Notes: a model not told the origin generated them from the sequence alone. A stretch of 64,000 nucleotides of DNA from Mallotus nudiflorus (GCA_947683625.1 CANTUR010000278.1:62001-126000); one strand, 5' to 3'; positions 1-12,610 are shown, counted from the stretch's first letter. Numbers and translations: made by a program.

Positions 1-2278
1 GAGGTATTGCCCATACATTACCACCTCTTCATTAATGTCGTCCTCTATAACATCATGGATCAAGCATGCTTCTAAGTGGTCATGGGTGAGTTGCTTTTCA
101 AAGGTCTTTTACACGTAGCTTTTTATTATGTCCACTCTAAAATAAGATCCCATTATTAAGGAATATTTTACCATTTTAAAAACATCAAACTCCACCTTAT
201 TATCTCTAATTTCTAGTAAAATTTTTCCTTTCTTAACATCAATGATTGCTCCCATTGTGGTTAGGAATGGTCATCCTAATATGATTGGAATGTGGTGATC
301 CTCCTCTATTTCTAGGATAATGAAATCCCCTAGTACGTAATAGTCTCCAACTTTGACCAGAACATCTGCTAGAATTCCATAGGGGTAGGTGATATATCTA
401 TCTGTAAGTTATAGTGACACAATCATTGGTTATGGGTCATAAATGTTGAGTCATCTACAAAAGGAAAGAGGAATTATACTCACACTTGCACCAAGATCAT
501 ATAAAGATTTACTTATAAATTCATTTCCAATGATATAAAGGATAATGATACTTACTAGATCTTTAAGCTTTTGGGGAAGCTTATTTTGAATGAAAACACT
601 ACATTCCTCATTGATAGGAATGGTCTTATGATCCTCCCATTTTCTCTTATGTGAGATAATGTCTTTTAAGAATTTGGAGTATATAGGCATGGTATTAATC
701 ACATCCAGGAGAGGTATATTTAGTTTAAGCAACTATAATGACTTCATAAACTTCTTAAACTACCTGTCAAACTTGGATTTTTGCTGCCTTTATGGAAACG
801 GCAATGGCAATACCTAGGGTGGTGAGTCTTTCTTCTCCTCTTTGGTGTCATGAATGGTTTATATAGCATTGTTCTTGGTCTTTACTTTAGGCAATTTCTT
901 TCCACTTCTGAGTGTGACCACCTTAGCTTGTTCTCTAGGATTTCAAGGTCGATTGGGAAACATTCCACTCTACCTTGAACTGAAAGCTTACGATGCAATT
1001 TGGTTTTCTAACATCTTGTTATGGGAAAAAAGTTGTCCCACTTGAGATGTCAGATTCTTTATTGCTTACTTTTGCTCAATTGGTCTTTTTGGTACCTCTC
1101 TTGATCTTTTAGGAATTTCTCCATCATGGCTTCAAGGTTAGACTTTGGTTCACTTTGTTGAGGGAAGGCATTCTTCTGCTAAAATCTAAGAGGCGGTTGT
1201 TTGAACCCTTGATGGGTATTCTTCACCTCTCCTTGGTTAGACTATAAAAAGTTTGGATGATTTCGCCAACCTAGGTTGTAGATGTTAGAGTAAGGATTCC
1301 CTTGATTCCTTTGGAAATTGTTAAGTGCATTTAACTGCTTAATAGAGGAATCCTGAGAAAAACCTCCCTGACACTCTAGGGTTGAATGTCCTCCTCCACA
1401 ATACTCATAGGAATAGCTAGCCATGGGATTTGAAACTTTAGTGGATGCCTCAAATTTCTTGGTAAGCAAATAAATCTTCGTATTAAAGAGATTCCAACTA
1501 TCCATTTCATCCATTCTTGTAACTTTCTTTGGTGTGCTCCTTTTACTATGCCATTGGTAGTTGTTGGATGCCATAGTCTCAAAAAGATTATAGGTTTCAT
1601 CAGGCATCTTACTCATGAATGAGCTTTGGGCAGTTCCATTAATAATGATCCTCAATGGCTTTGTCAAGCTTTGGCATGGTGAGGACACTATCTCTATAAA
1701 TAATTGAAATTTTCCCAAGCCTCATAAAGAGATTCACCATCGTGTTGAGTGAAGCTTGTGATCTCCTGTCTGAACGTTGCTATTTTTCTCGGTGGGAAAT
1801 ACTTTCCCAATAATGTCTTTGATAGCATATCCAATGAAGTGATCGATTGTGATGCTAGAGAGTGCAACCATAACTTATCCTTATCCCTCAAAGAGAAAGG
1901 GAAAAACTTAAGGTTAATTGCATTAGGACTAACCCCATTCATCTTGAATGTGTCATAAATTTCCAAAAACTGAGCTAGATGGGCATTAGGAACCTCGCTT
2001 GGGACACCTCCAAACTAAAATTATGAGACCATTTGAATTATCACTAGTTTGATCTCAAATGTGTTGGCATCGATAGTTGACTTGACAATACTGTTATGGG
2101 TATCTCTTGGATTAGGCATTGTGTACTCTTGAAGAGTTGAATTCCTACCTACTGGTGCTTAATCTTCAACCATCTTTTGCTTGTCTTTCTCTTGCTTTTC
2201 CTATTGGTTTTTCTTAAACGATTTCTCGATTTCAGGGTTGATCTTCTCTAAGTTTGTCCCCTTGGTTTGAGTGTTCAT
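1..2278 (-). pseudogene. Athila-type Ty3/gypsy gag-protease, degenerate, truncated by window edge
   Basis: Reading on the minus strand from ATG at 2278 (MNTQTKGTNLEK...), the translation shows the plant Ty3/gypsy gag core around 1966-1694 (LWLHSL, LGKYFPP, QHDGESLYEAWE) and the Athila-style nucleocapsid region around 1600-1242 (YNLFETMASNNYQW, then NPYSNIYNLGWRNHPNF). The aspartic protease follows at 732-451, with DLGAS at the active site where DTG/DSG is usual in retroviruses, and its tail continues to about 190 (IPIILG, then FLTTMGAIIDVKKG). Gag and protease cover capsid formation and polyprotein processing. Several in-frame stops and frame changes separate the pieces, so no full polyprotein is made. 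Reverse transcriptase would lie beyond position 1. The Athila assignment rests on motif resemblance and on the primer-binding site just upstream. Confidence 0.85.
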
Positions 2279-2385
2279 AAAACAACAAAAGTTACTTGAA
2301 AAATCAATTAGCAAATTAAGTTAAAACTAAAGAAAGAATACTAGTCTAAGAAAAGTAAAAATTAAATTAATATCAATATTACCAG

Positions 2386-2403
2386 TCCTCAATAATGGTG
2401 CCA
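2386..2403 (-). other. Primer-binding site of the Athila-type element
   Basis: On the minus strand this reads TGGCACCATTATTGAGGA, a mutated form of the TGGCGCCGTTGCCGGGGA-type site typical of Athila/Tat elements (tRNA-Asp-like primer). It lies between the LTR and the gag start, at the expected place. Confidence 0.7.
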
Positions 2404-2409
2404 AGAACT

Positions 2410-3815
2410 TATTATGTTTTAAACCCACAAGCATATGATTGTGGTTGCAGTAAATATATATCATTCCCTCAAGGACTGTATATTGATTACTAATAATTTT
2501 TGCCTATGATCTCAGCTACTAAATTGAGTAATTTAGCAAAGTTTAAATTTTAAATAGTAGAAACTTAATTAGAAGTAAAATAAAATATTCTTAAACACAT
2601 AGCCTAGGTTTAGTTTCACTATTCCAATCCAATAATGAACATATCATTAAGCAAAAATCTTGAGCTTAGTTAAGGGTAATTGCTCTAAAATACTTAAAAA
2701 CTTTCTTAAGTTCAATTAAGCATGCAAGGATTAAAATCTAACCTACTCTCATGTTTAATAATCTAATCCAAGCTCATTAAGATTTTTAGCAATTAATTTA
2801 TCATTGTAATCTACTATTATGATTCCTCGAAGAGCTCACCTACTCTCATGATCAAGTGATATAACTTTAAAGTGTCTTAAGCTAATGAATTCCCTTAATT
2901 CTCATTGGTGAATTCATCCATAAATATGCAATCAAATACGCCTAGAATGATAATAAGATAAATATTACAACGCAAAGAATTAACCAAAATTCAAATCAAA
3001 TATAAAAACTTATGTTCAAATCATGTCAAGGAATAGATACTCCTAACCAAGACTCTGAAAGAAAACTTATCCACACATGGCTATAGTAAAATCCATAAAT
3101 ATAATCACAAAGAATAAAAGATGAAAAAAATAAAAATAAAAATAAGCATATAGTCTTTTCTCCTGGTTCTCTTTTATTTCAGTTTAGCCGCCCCCTTTTT
3201 TATCTCTTAGTGTCTCTCCGTTCCCTTTTAAAAAGGGGGTTTTATTCCTTATATAATGCTAGGGTATGAAAAGAATCCTCTTTTATTTCTAATTCCTCCT
3301 TATTTTCAAAATAGAAAATTTTTCCTTTCATGACACGGTTGTGAGGCACAACCATGCGCTAATCCAAAAGCAATATGCAAATTTACTCCGCACACTACAC
3401 GGCTTCTAGCACAAGCAAATTTATTAGCCATGCATCTTTCTGGGTTAGAAATCTTCACTCACACGACAAGGTGATGCTGTGTTAAAATTCAAGTGTAGTT
3501 AGCTTCTTCATGGCTCACACATGGCTTGGGCTTGGCTTAGTGCATGACTTCCCCTTATTCTTTTTTATCACACAACATGGTGCATGCCATGCTATATCAA
3601 AAACTTTATATTTAGCCCAACTCCTTTTTTTATTCATGCAGCCCACTAGACATAAAGGACAAAATCAATTAAAGATAAAACTTATTAAATAGACAATAAA
3701 GAATAAAAATCCTAATTAAATACTAACTTATAAAAATTTCCTAATTAAACCCAATAATTACTTAAATTAATTTATTCCTTATTTAAATTTTATTAAAATT
3801 TAACTCTAAAACACA
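2410..3815 (-). repeat. 5' LTR of the Athila-type element
   Basis: About 1.4 kb directly upstream of the primer-binding site. On the minus strand it starts TGTGTTTTAGAG at 3815 and ends near 2410, where the expected CA appears decayed. A TATA-like ATTATATAAGG lies on the minus strand near 3245-3258, followed by a GC-richer leader. The partner LTR is outside the window, so identity and target duplication cannot be checked. Immediately right of 3815 the gag frame of a Tat element on the opposite strand begins, so this element probably inserted there. Confidence 0.65.
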
Positions 3816-3824
3816 TAAATAATG

Positions 3825-4730
3825 AATACATCAAATTCTTGGCCAAGGAAAAAGGATGAATATGTTATGGAAAGAAAGACACCCTTTGTAAGCAGTATAA
3901 TCCAAACGGAGATTCCAACCAAATTCATAATGCCTTAATTAGATAAGTTTGATGGGACTGAAGATCCAATCAACCACATATCCTCATTCAGGACCAGGAT
4001 GTTACTTTAGAATGTGAATGACAGAATCATCTGTAGAATCTTTCATAGTACACTCATCAAGAATGCTTAAAAATGGTTCCATCGGCTTCTTGAGAATTCT
4101 ATCTCCTCCTTTGAAGAGTTAGTAGAGAAATTTCAGACTTAGTTCATCACCAACGTCCCTCCGACCAAAAACATCAATGATCTCTAAATGTGCAAATAGG
4201 AGGTCATTGAATCATTGAGAAGCTATTTGGATCGATTCAATAAAGTAGCTATGCAAATTGAGAATTTGGTCGATGAGGTAGCCATAGAGGCCTTGAAAAA
4301 TAGGACTCGACTAGGGAAGCTCAAAGATAAGATAATGAGAAAGGAACCTAGCATCTTCACTGAGGTGATGGCTATGGCAATAAAGATGATAAAGATAGAC
4401 GAAGATAAAAGGATGCGCTAGGACAATAAGAAAGCACCTATCAGGAAATATGAAAGGTCAAGACCCAAAAGGTTGAGCTTCCAACAATCAAACTTTAGAA
4501 ACCCAATAGAAGGATTTGAAAAGGAGGTTGAGAAGTGTACGCCATTAAACACCTTTAGATCCAAAATCCTCATGTGGGTTGAAGAAAATGGTTTAGGCAT
4601 AGCCCTAGCCAAAAGATTGAGTCCAACCAAGAGAGCTATGCAGGATAAGAGGTAATACTGCCAATACCACCTGGATTATAGGCATAAAACCAAAGCATGC
4701 CATAGAAAGATTAATACAAAATGGTAAAAT
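3825..4730 (+). pseudogene. Tat-type Ty3/gypsy gag, element 1, degenerate
   Basis: The plus strand reads like a Tat-lineage capsid: KTPFVSS, LDKFDGTEDPINHISSFRTRM, then FHRLLENSISSFEELVEKFQ, then an open stretch at 4215-4421 (LRSYLDRFNKVAMQIENL, VAIEAL) and a nucleocapsid-like YCQYHLDYRHKTKAC near 4650-4700. At least five stop codons interrupt it. The usual N-terminal part of gag is missing because the Athila LTR abuts at 3815. It shares motifs with the minus-strand copy at 33800-35383, so the two are members of the same family. Confidence 0.85.
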
Positions 4731-4914
4731 TGACAACTTCATTGACATAGCCAGAAGAAATAGAGATCCAAATGAACAAGATAGGGATAAGCCAAAACCA
4801 AAGAAATCTTAGAATGAAGTAGCCAGAGTTATCAACTTCATTATTGGAGGAGAGGCAACTGAGAAGAGGCCTAAGAGATCTCGCAGAGAAGAAGGGTCCA
4901 CTCATTAAAAGAAG

Positions 4915-5330
4915 TAGACTATCATGTTTGGTCTAGAAGAAGGGAAACATGTTTAGCACCCTCATAATGATGCACCCGTGGCAAGTGCTTTCATTAATAA
5001 TTACCTAGTAAAAAGATTACTAATCGATGATAGAAGCGCTGTCAACGCACTCTCTTAGAATGCATACAAAGCAATGGGAGGTTCTGTCATTGATTTGAAA
5101 GCTATTCAGAATCCCATTACCAAATTTTACGGAGGAGCCACCTAACTAATGGGATTAATAAAACTGAGTCTAGAATTCGATGATCGAGATACTAGAGATA
5201 TGAAAGGTGTCAAACCTTAGTTCAATGTGGTAAATCTTCCTCTCAAATAAAATGGCATCATAGGCCACCTAGTACTTTACAAGATCGATGTAGTCATAAG
5301 TATCCGACATCTGACAATGAAGATTCCTAT
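4915..5330 (+). pseudogene. Retropepsin-like protease of Tat element 1, active site mutated
   Basis: The translation contains MFGLEEGKHV, HPHNDAPVASAFINNYLVKR and then LIDDRSAVNALS, where the family has LIDDGSSVN. The active-site Gly is Arg here (DDRS); the second copy in this window keeps DDGS. A downstream match (YKAMGGSVIDLKAIQNPI) confirms the family. Stops interrupt the frame. Even if translated it should lack protease activity. Confidence 0.8.
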
Positions 5331-5513
5331 TAAAGGTTGGATCCTAACAATTCACAAGGATCAACACATAGCTAAGCAATGCTACCAAATGTCAATCAAA
5401 CCTCATATTCCCTCTGGAATCTTAGGAAATGGAGAAATAAGGAGCCAAACCTGAGCCAGTTGACCAAGTTCAGACCTTACAGATCACTTAGGGAAAGATA
5501 GTAATGGTTAGCA

Positions 5514-6430
5514 ATGAGCTTGATAGCAAAGTTTAAGCATGGAATAAGCAAGGTCCTCATTAAACACTCAAGCAGCTTTACGTCTCAAGTGTTTAAGATC
5601 AGTGGAGTAAATCCTCAAATTGCCTCGTATAGTTTGAACATCAAACAGGAGCCAGTTGTTCAAAAAAAGAGGACCTTTACATGCGAAAGACAAAAGGTGA
5701 TCACTAAGGAAATAAAGAAACTACTGGAGGCTGGATTCATTAAAAAGGTAACACACCCAAAATGAGTAGCTAATGTGGTGCTAGTAAAAAAATCCCAATG
5801 GCAAGTACATGATGTGTGTGGACTATATGATCTTAATAAAGCGTGCCCCAAAGACAATTATCCATTGTCGACTATAAATCAACTGGTAGACTCAACACCT
5901 GGTCATTATTTGTATAGCTTTGTGGATGTTGCTCAAGGGTACCATTAAATACCAGTGAAGAAAGAAGATCAAGAAAAGACATCGTTCGTTACTCATGAAG
6001 GCCTTATTGTTACCAAGTTATACCCTTTGGTTTAAAGAATGTTGGCACAACATATCAAAGAATGTCCTGAATCATGTGTTTTGAGATTAAATTAGAAAGA
6101 ATGTTGAGGACTATGTAGATGAAATCATTGTCAAGAGCAAGCATGTAGAGCAACATTCTAATGACCTCGATCAAATCCTTCGAATACTGAACCAATACTA
6201 GATCAAATTGAATCCAGAGAAGTGTTTTTTCAGAGTAAAGATAGGAAAATTCCTGGGATTCATGGTATCCTACAGAGGAATTAAAGCTAATCCAGAGAAG
6301 ATGGAGGCCATTCTTAAGATAAAAACTTTGACATCAATCAACGAGTTGTAGAAGCTAAATGGCAGAATAACAGCCTTAGGGCATTTCATCTCCTATTTGA
6401 TCAAACAATGTCTACCATTATTTTGAGCCT
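5514..6430 (+). pseudogene. Reverse transcriptase of Tat element 1, degenerate
   Basis: An open stretch at 5514-5765 ends KKLLEAGFIKKVTHPK, the RT N-terminal fingers region. It is followed by VHDVCGLYDLNKACPKDNYPL, VDVAQGYH and a catalytic box at 6112-6123 that reads YVDE rather than YVDD, so one metal-binding Asp is lost. PEKCFFRVKIGKFLGFMVS and KLNGRITALGHFIS follow (thumb and connection). Several stops and frameshifts are present. The role would have been cDNA synthesis; this copy cannot do it. Confidence 0.88.
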
Positions 6431-6789
6431 TAAAAAAATTCTAAGAAGTTTTTGTGGAATGAAGAATGCCAGGCAGCTTTTAAAGACATAAAAAAGTTCC
6501 TATCCTCACCACCTCTACTCAACAGGCCGATGCCCAGAGAAACACTATACTTGTATCTCTCTATTGTTCAAGGGTCAATTGTATCAATACTAGTAAAGAA
6601 AGAAGGAAGCCAATAAAATCTAGTATAATACGTCAGTAAGATACTCAAAGGTTCAAAAATCCAATATCTCATTCAATCATTGTAAGACCTAGCTTCCCTC
6701 TAAGGATAATCTTATAAAGACCTAAAACATCAAGCATACTAGTTTAGTGGTCAATATTGCTCGAAGAATTTGACATCAGCTATGAACCT

Positions 6790-7272
6790 CGACATTAGAT
6801 AAAAGCTCAGACCCTGACAGATTTTGTACAAGAGATGACAATAAAAGACTTCACTCCTTCTGAATGTATAGAATGGAAGTTATACATTGATGGAGCCTCA
6901 TCCATCCAAGGCTCTAGTACTGGAATCATTCTCAAAGGGCCATACAAAGTCACCATCAGATATATAATTCAGATAAAGTACAATGTCACTTATAATGCAT
7001 CCGAGTATGAAGCACTCATCACAAGATTAAAGTTAGCCATTGAGGTTAAAGCTGAGTATCTTAAGATACACTCTGACTCACAACTAGTGGTAAACCAAGT
7101 TAAAAGAATGTACCAGATCAAAGACCCAAGCATCACCAAGTATGTTGAGAAAGTTAGACAACTCTTAAAGAAGCTCAAGCAGGATGGGGGACAATGGGAA
7201 ATCATCCAAATCCCCATAAGCGAAAACTCAAAAGCATATTTGCTAGCCAAATTGGTAGTAAAAGATAATTAG
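6790..7272 (+). pseudogene. RNase H domain of Tat element 1, still open for 145 codons
   Basis: The best-preserved part of the element. The open frame 6835-7272 carries the acidic RNase H residues in the expected order: KLYIDGASS (first Asp), ASEYEALITRLKLA (Glu), HSDSQLVVNQV (Asp). It continues into the linker before integrase (GGQWEIIQIP). It is a leftover segment of a broken polyprotein rather than a free-standing gene; no promoter or independent start is evident. Confidence 0.9.
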
Positions 7273-8627
7273 ACATTTAGAGATCTTGAGCTTACTAAGG
7301 CATTGATAAAACTAAGCACTGAGGAGGCAGAAATCATGGACATACAAGAAGTAACAGAATGGATAAAGTAGATCATTCAGTATCTCAAACATGGTATACT
7401 TCCATAAGATAAGTTGAAAGCTCAGAAGTTGAAGATAAAAGCTACTCACTACTTCATTAGCCATGGAGAACTCTATAGAACATCTTTCTCATATTTATCG
7501 TTTAAATGTGTATCAATAGAGGAAGGAAATACGTGCTTAGGAAAATCCATAAAGGAATATGTGGAGCACATGAATCCCATCACTCATATTAATCAGGAAG
7601 GTATTGCTCCAAGGATACTATTAGCCTACCATGTCTCGAGATGCTTAGAAATTGGCTCAAGAATGCCATAAATTTCAATAGTTTACTCGCCTTAAACACA
7701 AGCCTTCTAATACTTAGCATACAATTAGGAGTCCTTGGCCCTTTGAAGTATGGGAATGGACATCCTAGGCCCATTTCCTACATCAACCTCCTAGAAGAAG
7801 TTTCTAATCATGGCTATAGATCACTTCACCAAGTGGATAGAAGTCCAAGCTATACCAACCATCACCAAGGCCCGGATCCAACACTTTTTCTGGAAAGAAA
7901 TCTTTTGCAGATTTGGAATACCACACACCTTAATAACAAACAATGAGAAGTAGTTTGATAATGAGAAATTCAGAAAGTTTTGTTCAGATCTAAGAATAAA
8001 GGTCCAGTTTACTTCAGTAGCCCATCCCTAAACAAATGGCCAGATGGAAGTCACCAACAAGATCATCATGCAAGGGCTAAAGAAAAGACTATATAAAAAG
8101 AAGGGGAACTGGGTCGACAAACTCAACAATGTCATCTAGGCCTATAGAACTACACCCAAAAATTCCATAGGAGAAACACATTTCAGACTAACTTACAGGA
8201 TGGAGAAAATAGTAATATTAGTAGAGATCAGATCAATAAGTTACTGGGTCTCCAAGAATCTAGATAAGGAAGTCAACAACATCAATGCTTGGATATGCCT
8301 AGACCTATTTGAAGAGCAGAGAGAGCAGGCATCCATTATAGCAGAAGTTCAGAAGTAAAAGGTCATGGAATATCATAATCGAGACATCCAACCACGATAG
8401 TTTAAAGTCAGAGACTGGGTACTTAAAAGGGTTGACATTGGCAGAGGCATCTCCAACATAGGAAAACTTGAACCTAATTGGGAAGGTCTTTATTAAGTTA
8501 TCGAGAATATGACTAAAGGGGTGTACAAGATCAAGGATAATCAGGGAAAAGAATACCTAGATATTGGAACTCGGATAGTCTTCAGAGATATTATTAATAA
8601 ATTTATTCAAAGTTTTGAGAAATAAAT
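7273..8627 (+). pseudogene. Integrase of Tat element 1, degenerate
   Basis: Pieces of the integrase are readable across frames: THYFISHGELYRTSFS (N-terminal linker, 7440-7490), a PWPFEVW-like segment near 7740, then an NGQ-E-TNR motif around 8035-8070, AYRTTPKNS-like sequence near 8140, and the C-terminal FKVRDWVLKR and KLEPNWEGLY near 8400-8495. The pol frame ends with FIQSFEK and a stop about 8627. Multiple stops and shifts are present. The order RNase H then integrase without a chromodomain fits the Tat lineage. Confidence 0.85.
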
Positions 8628-8827
8628 ACTTCATTTAACATTAAAAATGTTGTATTATAGAGTATTCCAAAAATAAAGAGAAAATTATTAAATAAGTAAT
8701 TTACAATTGAGTATCGTAAAGCTCAGTAGAAAGAAGACTAATCTCCTAAGACTCAGACATAGAGATTGGATCAGATCCAACGAAGACAACACCAATAGAC
8801 ATATCCTTAGTAGGCCCTGAATCCTTT
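8628..8827. other. 3' non-pol region of Tat element 1, left of the solo LTR
   Basis: No plus-strand coding. On the minus strand it reads KDSGPTKDMSIGVVFVGSDP followed by a stop, which continues the antisense accessory frame at 12301-12610 once the solo LTR at 8828-12300 and one copy of its target duplication are removed. Confidence 0.5.
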
Positions 8828-9438
8828 TGTCATGACCTAAACCCGAGGGCACGTGACCGGCACTAGGGAATGGGTAGGCATAAGGCCCCCGAAACCCGTA
8901 GTAAGCCTAAAGGAAAAGAAAAATAAAACCATTCATATTTTAAACTTTATTAAAAACAGAACATATTATCAAACTGATTTTTCTCAAACTACACAAATAA
9001 CTGCTTAATAAAATATGATTCAACATCTCATATTATAAATTGAATTTATGTCATATACATAAATGTGTTTCGTACAAATAAACTACATAATTAAGTTTAA
9101 ACCATACAAATTTTCAATACATATACTACTACAGCAACCTAGATTCATACACAGTACAACTTACAATGACCTACATAAAATCGCCGGTGAAGAAGAAATC
9201 CAGCGTAGAGGTAGTCTGAGGTCGAACTCCCAAGTTCCTGAAAAAAATAAATTGAGGGGAATCAGACCTCACTGAGTAAGTCAATAAAAGAGCTGTACGG
9301 TTTGAAAACCTTTTTGAAAACTATATATATTTATAGTGAAAATAATTTATAATATATATAATTATAGCTTTTGAAAAAATCTCGGTAGAACCCTAAACCC
9401 AAGTCTAAATGGCCAACCGGGCCCATTTATTCCAACTA

Positions 9439-9631
9439 GACTACCGGTCCTCGAGAGCAAAGGCATCAACCGAGGCACCAAGCCGTAGTCATTCACTTAA
9501 TCCAAATATATGGCACTGGTGGTCCCCGAGAGCAAAGGCATCAACCGAGGCACCCATCCCAGTCCATTTTAACCTTATAATCATTGGCGGTTCCCGAGAG
9601 CGTAGGCTTCCACCAAGGCACCCGTCCCAGT
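9439..9631 (-). repeat. Three hairpin modules within the solo LTR
   Basis: Three copies of the core TGCCTCGGTTGATGCC...CTCTCGGGGACC on the minus strand. Plus-strand arms are GACTAC/GTAGTC (9439-9490), ACTGG/CCAGT (9515-9563) and ATTGG/CCAGT (9583-9631). The first pair differs from the GACTGT/ACAGTC pair in the complete element at both sides, keeping complementarity. Confidence 0.75.
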
Positions 9632-10542
9632 TTAACATTCACCAAACATATATTATGGATCCATCTCTCAATCTCTACCATGTGCACATAGTCCTGGTGA
9701 AACCCACCAGGTAGCCCGTTCTACCAAAATTTCTCAAATCGATTTTTAAATAATTAAAATGCATTTAAATCTTAAATAATAGCATTAAATTAAATAAATC
9801 ATATAATCAATGTAATAAAATACGAGCGCATGCATTCTTTACATAAACACACGCACAGATCGTTCTATTGACTTACAGGATGAATGTGAAGGCTGACGAC
9901 CACGCGTCTGCCTTGGCCTCACGGCTTCTGCTCCAAGATGATCTAAAGGAAAATAATAATCGACCTTTAAAATATGTCTATGGAATTGAAACCAAAAATC
10001 AACAAAGCAATGAAATTCCAAATTGACTCGACAGACAGAATTTAACCTAACTAACGGTAGAAATTTTACGGATATCACGTTTTACGAGAAAATCTATTGA
10101 AATTTTGGTAGAGTCTCCTCTGTAAAACGGACATCTCTCTACCAAAAGTAGAGCCAGACCTGCATAGAAAATGCACTTCTAATTTCCAAAACCATTCACA
10201 CTCGAGTCGGGCTCCCAAAAATACAATTTGCCCCGACCGAGATCACAACTCAATAAAATATCAAAAATTAATAATATTTGTTTCTTAAATACATATATCA
10301 CATACATACATACTAGAATAGATGAAAATTATATAAAATATCCATTATTCAAAATTGAGCAATTAAATTTGTATTCCAATCATTTTAAAATTATAATTAT
10401 AGCCCAAATTAAAACTATTGTAATGTATTATATGTATATATATATTTATTGGGAATTTGATATTTAAAATTTACATTACTTAGGAAATTATATCAATTAA
10501 TTTATAAAAATTATCTAAACCCTTTAATTATTAATAAAACTA

Positions 10543-10612
<70 letters not shown>

Positions 10613-11735
10613 TTATTTATTTATCATATTTAGTGTAAAATTACATTTTTATCCCCCTAAAATACATAATTTACACAAAGTGCTATTTATACTAAAATAA
10701 TCCCTTAAAATTCTTTAATCATGCCAAAAATTTATTTTCTTAAAATAAACCTACCTAATATAATTAAAATATTTAATCAACCAAAAATTTTCTCCCAAAT
10801 ATATTATTTAACCAAAAATCAACTTTTTGGCATAAACTCAAATATAGTTATAAAAATAGTATAAAAATCTCAAAAATTATAATTTGAGTCCTAAGATTCA
10901 TATTATTCACTAATAACCTCTTTTATCAAATTTCATAACCTTTTTAACCAAAATTTTCAAAATTAACCTAATTATTTAATTTTGACATAAAGTATAAAAA
11001 TTTCTAAAAATTGTATAACATTCTAAAAAAATTATCTTCCTTATCCTAAAATCTAAATCAACACATAATAACATCAAAATGCCAATTATTATTATTTGCT
11101 ATTTTTATAATTAATTTTCAAAAATTCCTAAAATAGTATCAAAATTTTCAAAATTCACTAAAAATCAAAATAAATACCAAAAAATTTCAATAAATTTTAT
11201 TTTACTCAAAATAATTAATAACAATCACCCTAATTGCTAATTATAGCTAAATAAATATCTAAATAAACCAAATAAACATTAAATAAATTCTGGAAAATCT
11301 AATAATTTCCCAAAAATAATCCAAATGAGCAATTATCTACCTCATTACACTAACAACACCCTGTTTAGCCAATCAATCGAAAAAAATTTCAGAATCAAGG
11401 AAGAAAAGAAAGAGATCGGGTGAGCATTACTCACCTCCAAGCTGTCGAGACGGAGGAGGAAGGAGGGGCTCGCTGTCATCAGAAGATAGGGAGGATGGAG
11501 CAGCAAGTCGCAACAGAGAGGCAGCACAGGAGGTGAGGGACGAAACTGGGCAGGCGGACCGAGTTGGGCTGTCGCGCGATGAAGTGAAGCTGCCAGGCGA
11601 AGGAGATGAAGAAGAAGAAGTGCAGCAGTAGCTACCAGGCTTGGGGAGCTCCTGAAGCATGGCGGAGATGGAGTCTTCTGGTCAAAGGCGAGGGCGGCAC
11701 AGGGAGGGTAGGGAGCAGCAGGGTGACGGACGGGG

Positions 11736-11789
11736 AAGGAGGTGTAGAGGGGTCTGTTGCTTCAGTTTGGTTTCCTTCTAACTCTAACT

Positions 11790-11872
<83 letters not shown>

Positions 11873-11948
11873 ATATATGTATATGTATGTAAACATACAC
11901 AAGGAGGTGTAGAGGGGTCTGTTGCTTCGGTTTGGTTTCCTTCTAACT

Positions 11949-11995
<47 letters not shown>

Positions 11996-12032
11996 ATATA
12001 TGTTATATATGTATATGTATGTAAACATACAC
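11736..12032. repeat. 165-bp tandem duplication with AT microsatellite in the solo LTR
   Basis: Copy 1 (11736-11900) and copy 2 (11901-12032) both start AAGGAGGTGTAGAGGGGTCT and end GTATGTAAACATACAC; they differ mainly in the length of the enclosed AT run. The duplication is absent from the other LTRs of the family here, so it arose in this copy. Confidence 0.85.
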
Positions 12033-12238
12033 TACATGAAAATGTATATAATTATACTTTATACTATATTATATATACATTTATGTGCATATTTATATAT
12101 ACATACATATGAATAAATATACACATTTAAACCAACATTTAACCTAAAATAAAATGTTAACACAATCATACTATAATATAATGCAAATTAACTATTACTA
12201 GTACTATTTGAGAAAAATTATGTCCCTTTTTATTTAAA

Positions 12239-12290
<52 letters not shown>

Positions 12291-12300
12291 GGGTATTACA

Positions 12301-12610
12301 CCTTTAGTTGCTCAGAGATGATTTATCAACAGTAGGCTTGGTTGGTTTCTTCTGATTATTTGACCTCTTGGAAGAAGCCTTGCTCTAAGCATCTTCCTCA
12401 GTAGCAATCTTGGCTAGATCGGTGGACATTATTTTATCAAAGTTTAAAAATTCCATATTCAGGTGTTAGACGAGTAAGACTCTTCGACATTTAAACTTGT
12501 AATCTTTAAGAAACCCCATGACCATATTCTGGTAGCTTCTTTTATTGTCCTCACCAGCTTTCCTTGCTTTAGCAAGTTTTTTCTCTAATGCCATAATCTG
12601 AAAGTCCTAT
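12301..12610 (-). pseudogene. Antisense accessory reading frame of Tat element 1, coiled-coil-like
   Basis: On the minus strand from about 12595 the translation is MALEKKLAKARKAGEDNKRS, then MVMGFLKDYKFKCRR, a stop, and a Lys/Ser-rich tail (KASSKRSNNQKKPTKP). It is charged and heptad-like, resembling the antisense accessory proteins found 3' of pol in several Tat-lineage elements (Retand/Ogre type); that comparison is from general knowledge, and the function is unknown. The frame is broken by two stops and by the solo LTR insertion that separates its end (8640-8827). No start or promoter can be assigned with confidence. Confidence 0.45.

Larger units (their letters stand above)
8828..12300 (-). 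mobile_element. Solo LTR of the Tekay/Del-like family, TSD CCTTT
   Basis: A 3473-bp LTR in reverse orientation. It runs from TGTCATGACC (8828) to GGGTATTACA (12300), the reverse complement of the LTR ends of the complete element at 52152-62633. Perfect 5-bp target duplications CCTTT lie at 8823-8827 and 12301-12305. No internal sequence remains, so it is the product of LTR-LTR recombination. It contains three hairpin modules (9439-9631), an AT dinucleotide run (10546-10609), a GC-rich leader (11410-11770), and a splice-donor-like GAGGTGAGT (intron start at 11434, minus strand) with an acceptor-like TTTCAG (exon resumes near 9237). Confidence 0.93.

Noticed and set aside
9063..9714. Plus-strand open frames in the reversed solo LTR
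   Set aside because: They are antisense to the LTR and cross the hairpin modules; no protein family is recognised.
11762..12028. Minus-strand open frame opposite the same region
   Set aside because: Also produced by the AT repeat and the 165-bp duplication.
11606..12112. A 168-codon open frame
   Set aside because: Most of it is Tyr-Ile repeats from AT microsatellite inside a solo LTR; not a gene.
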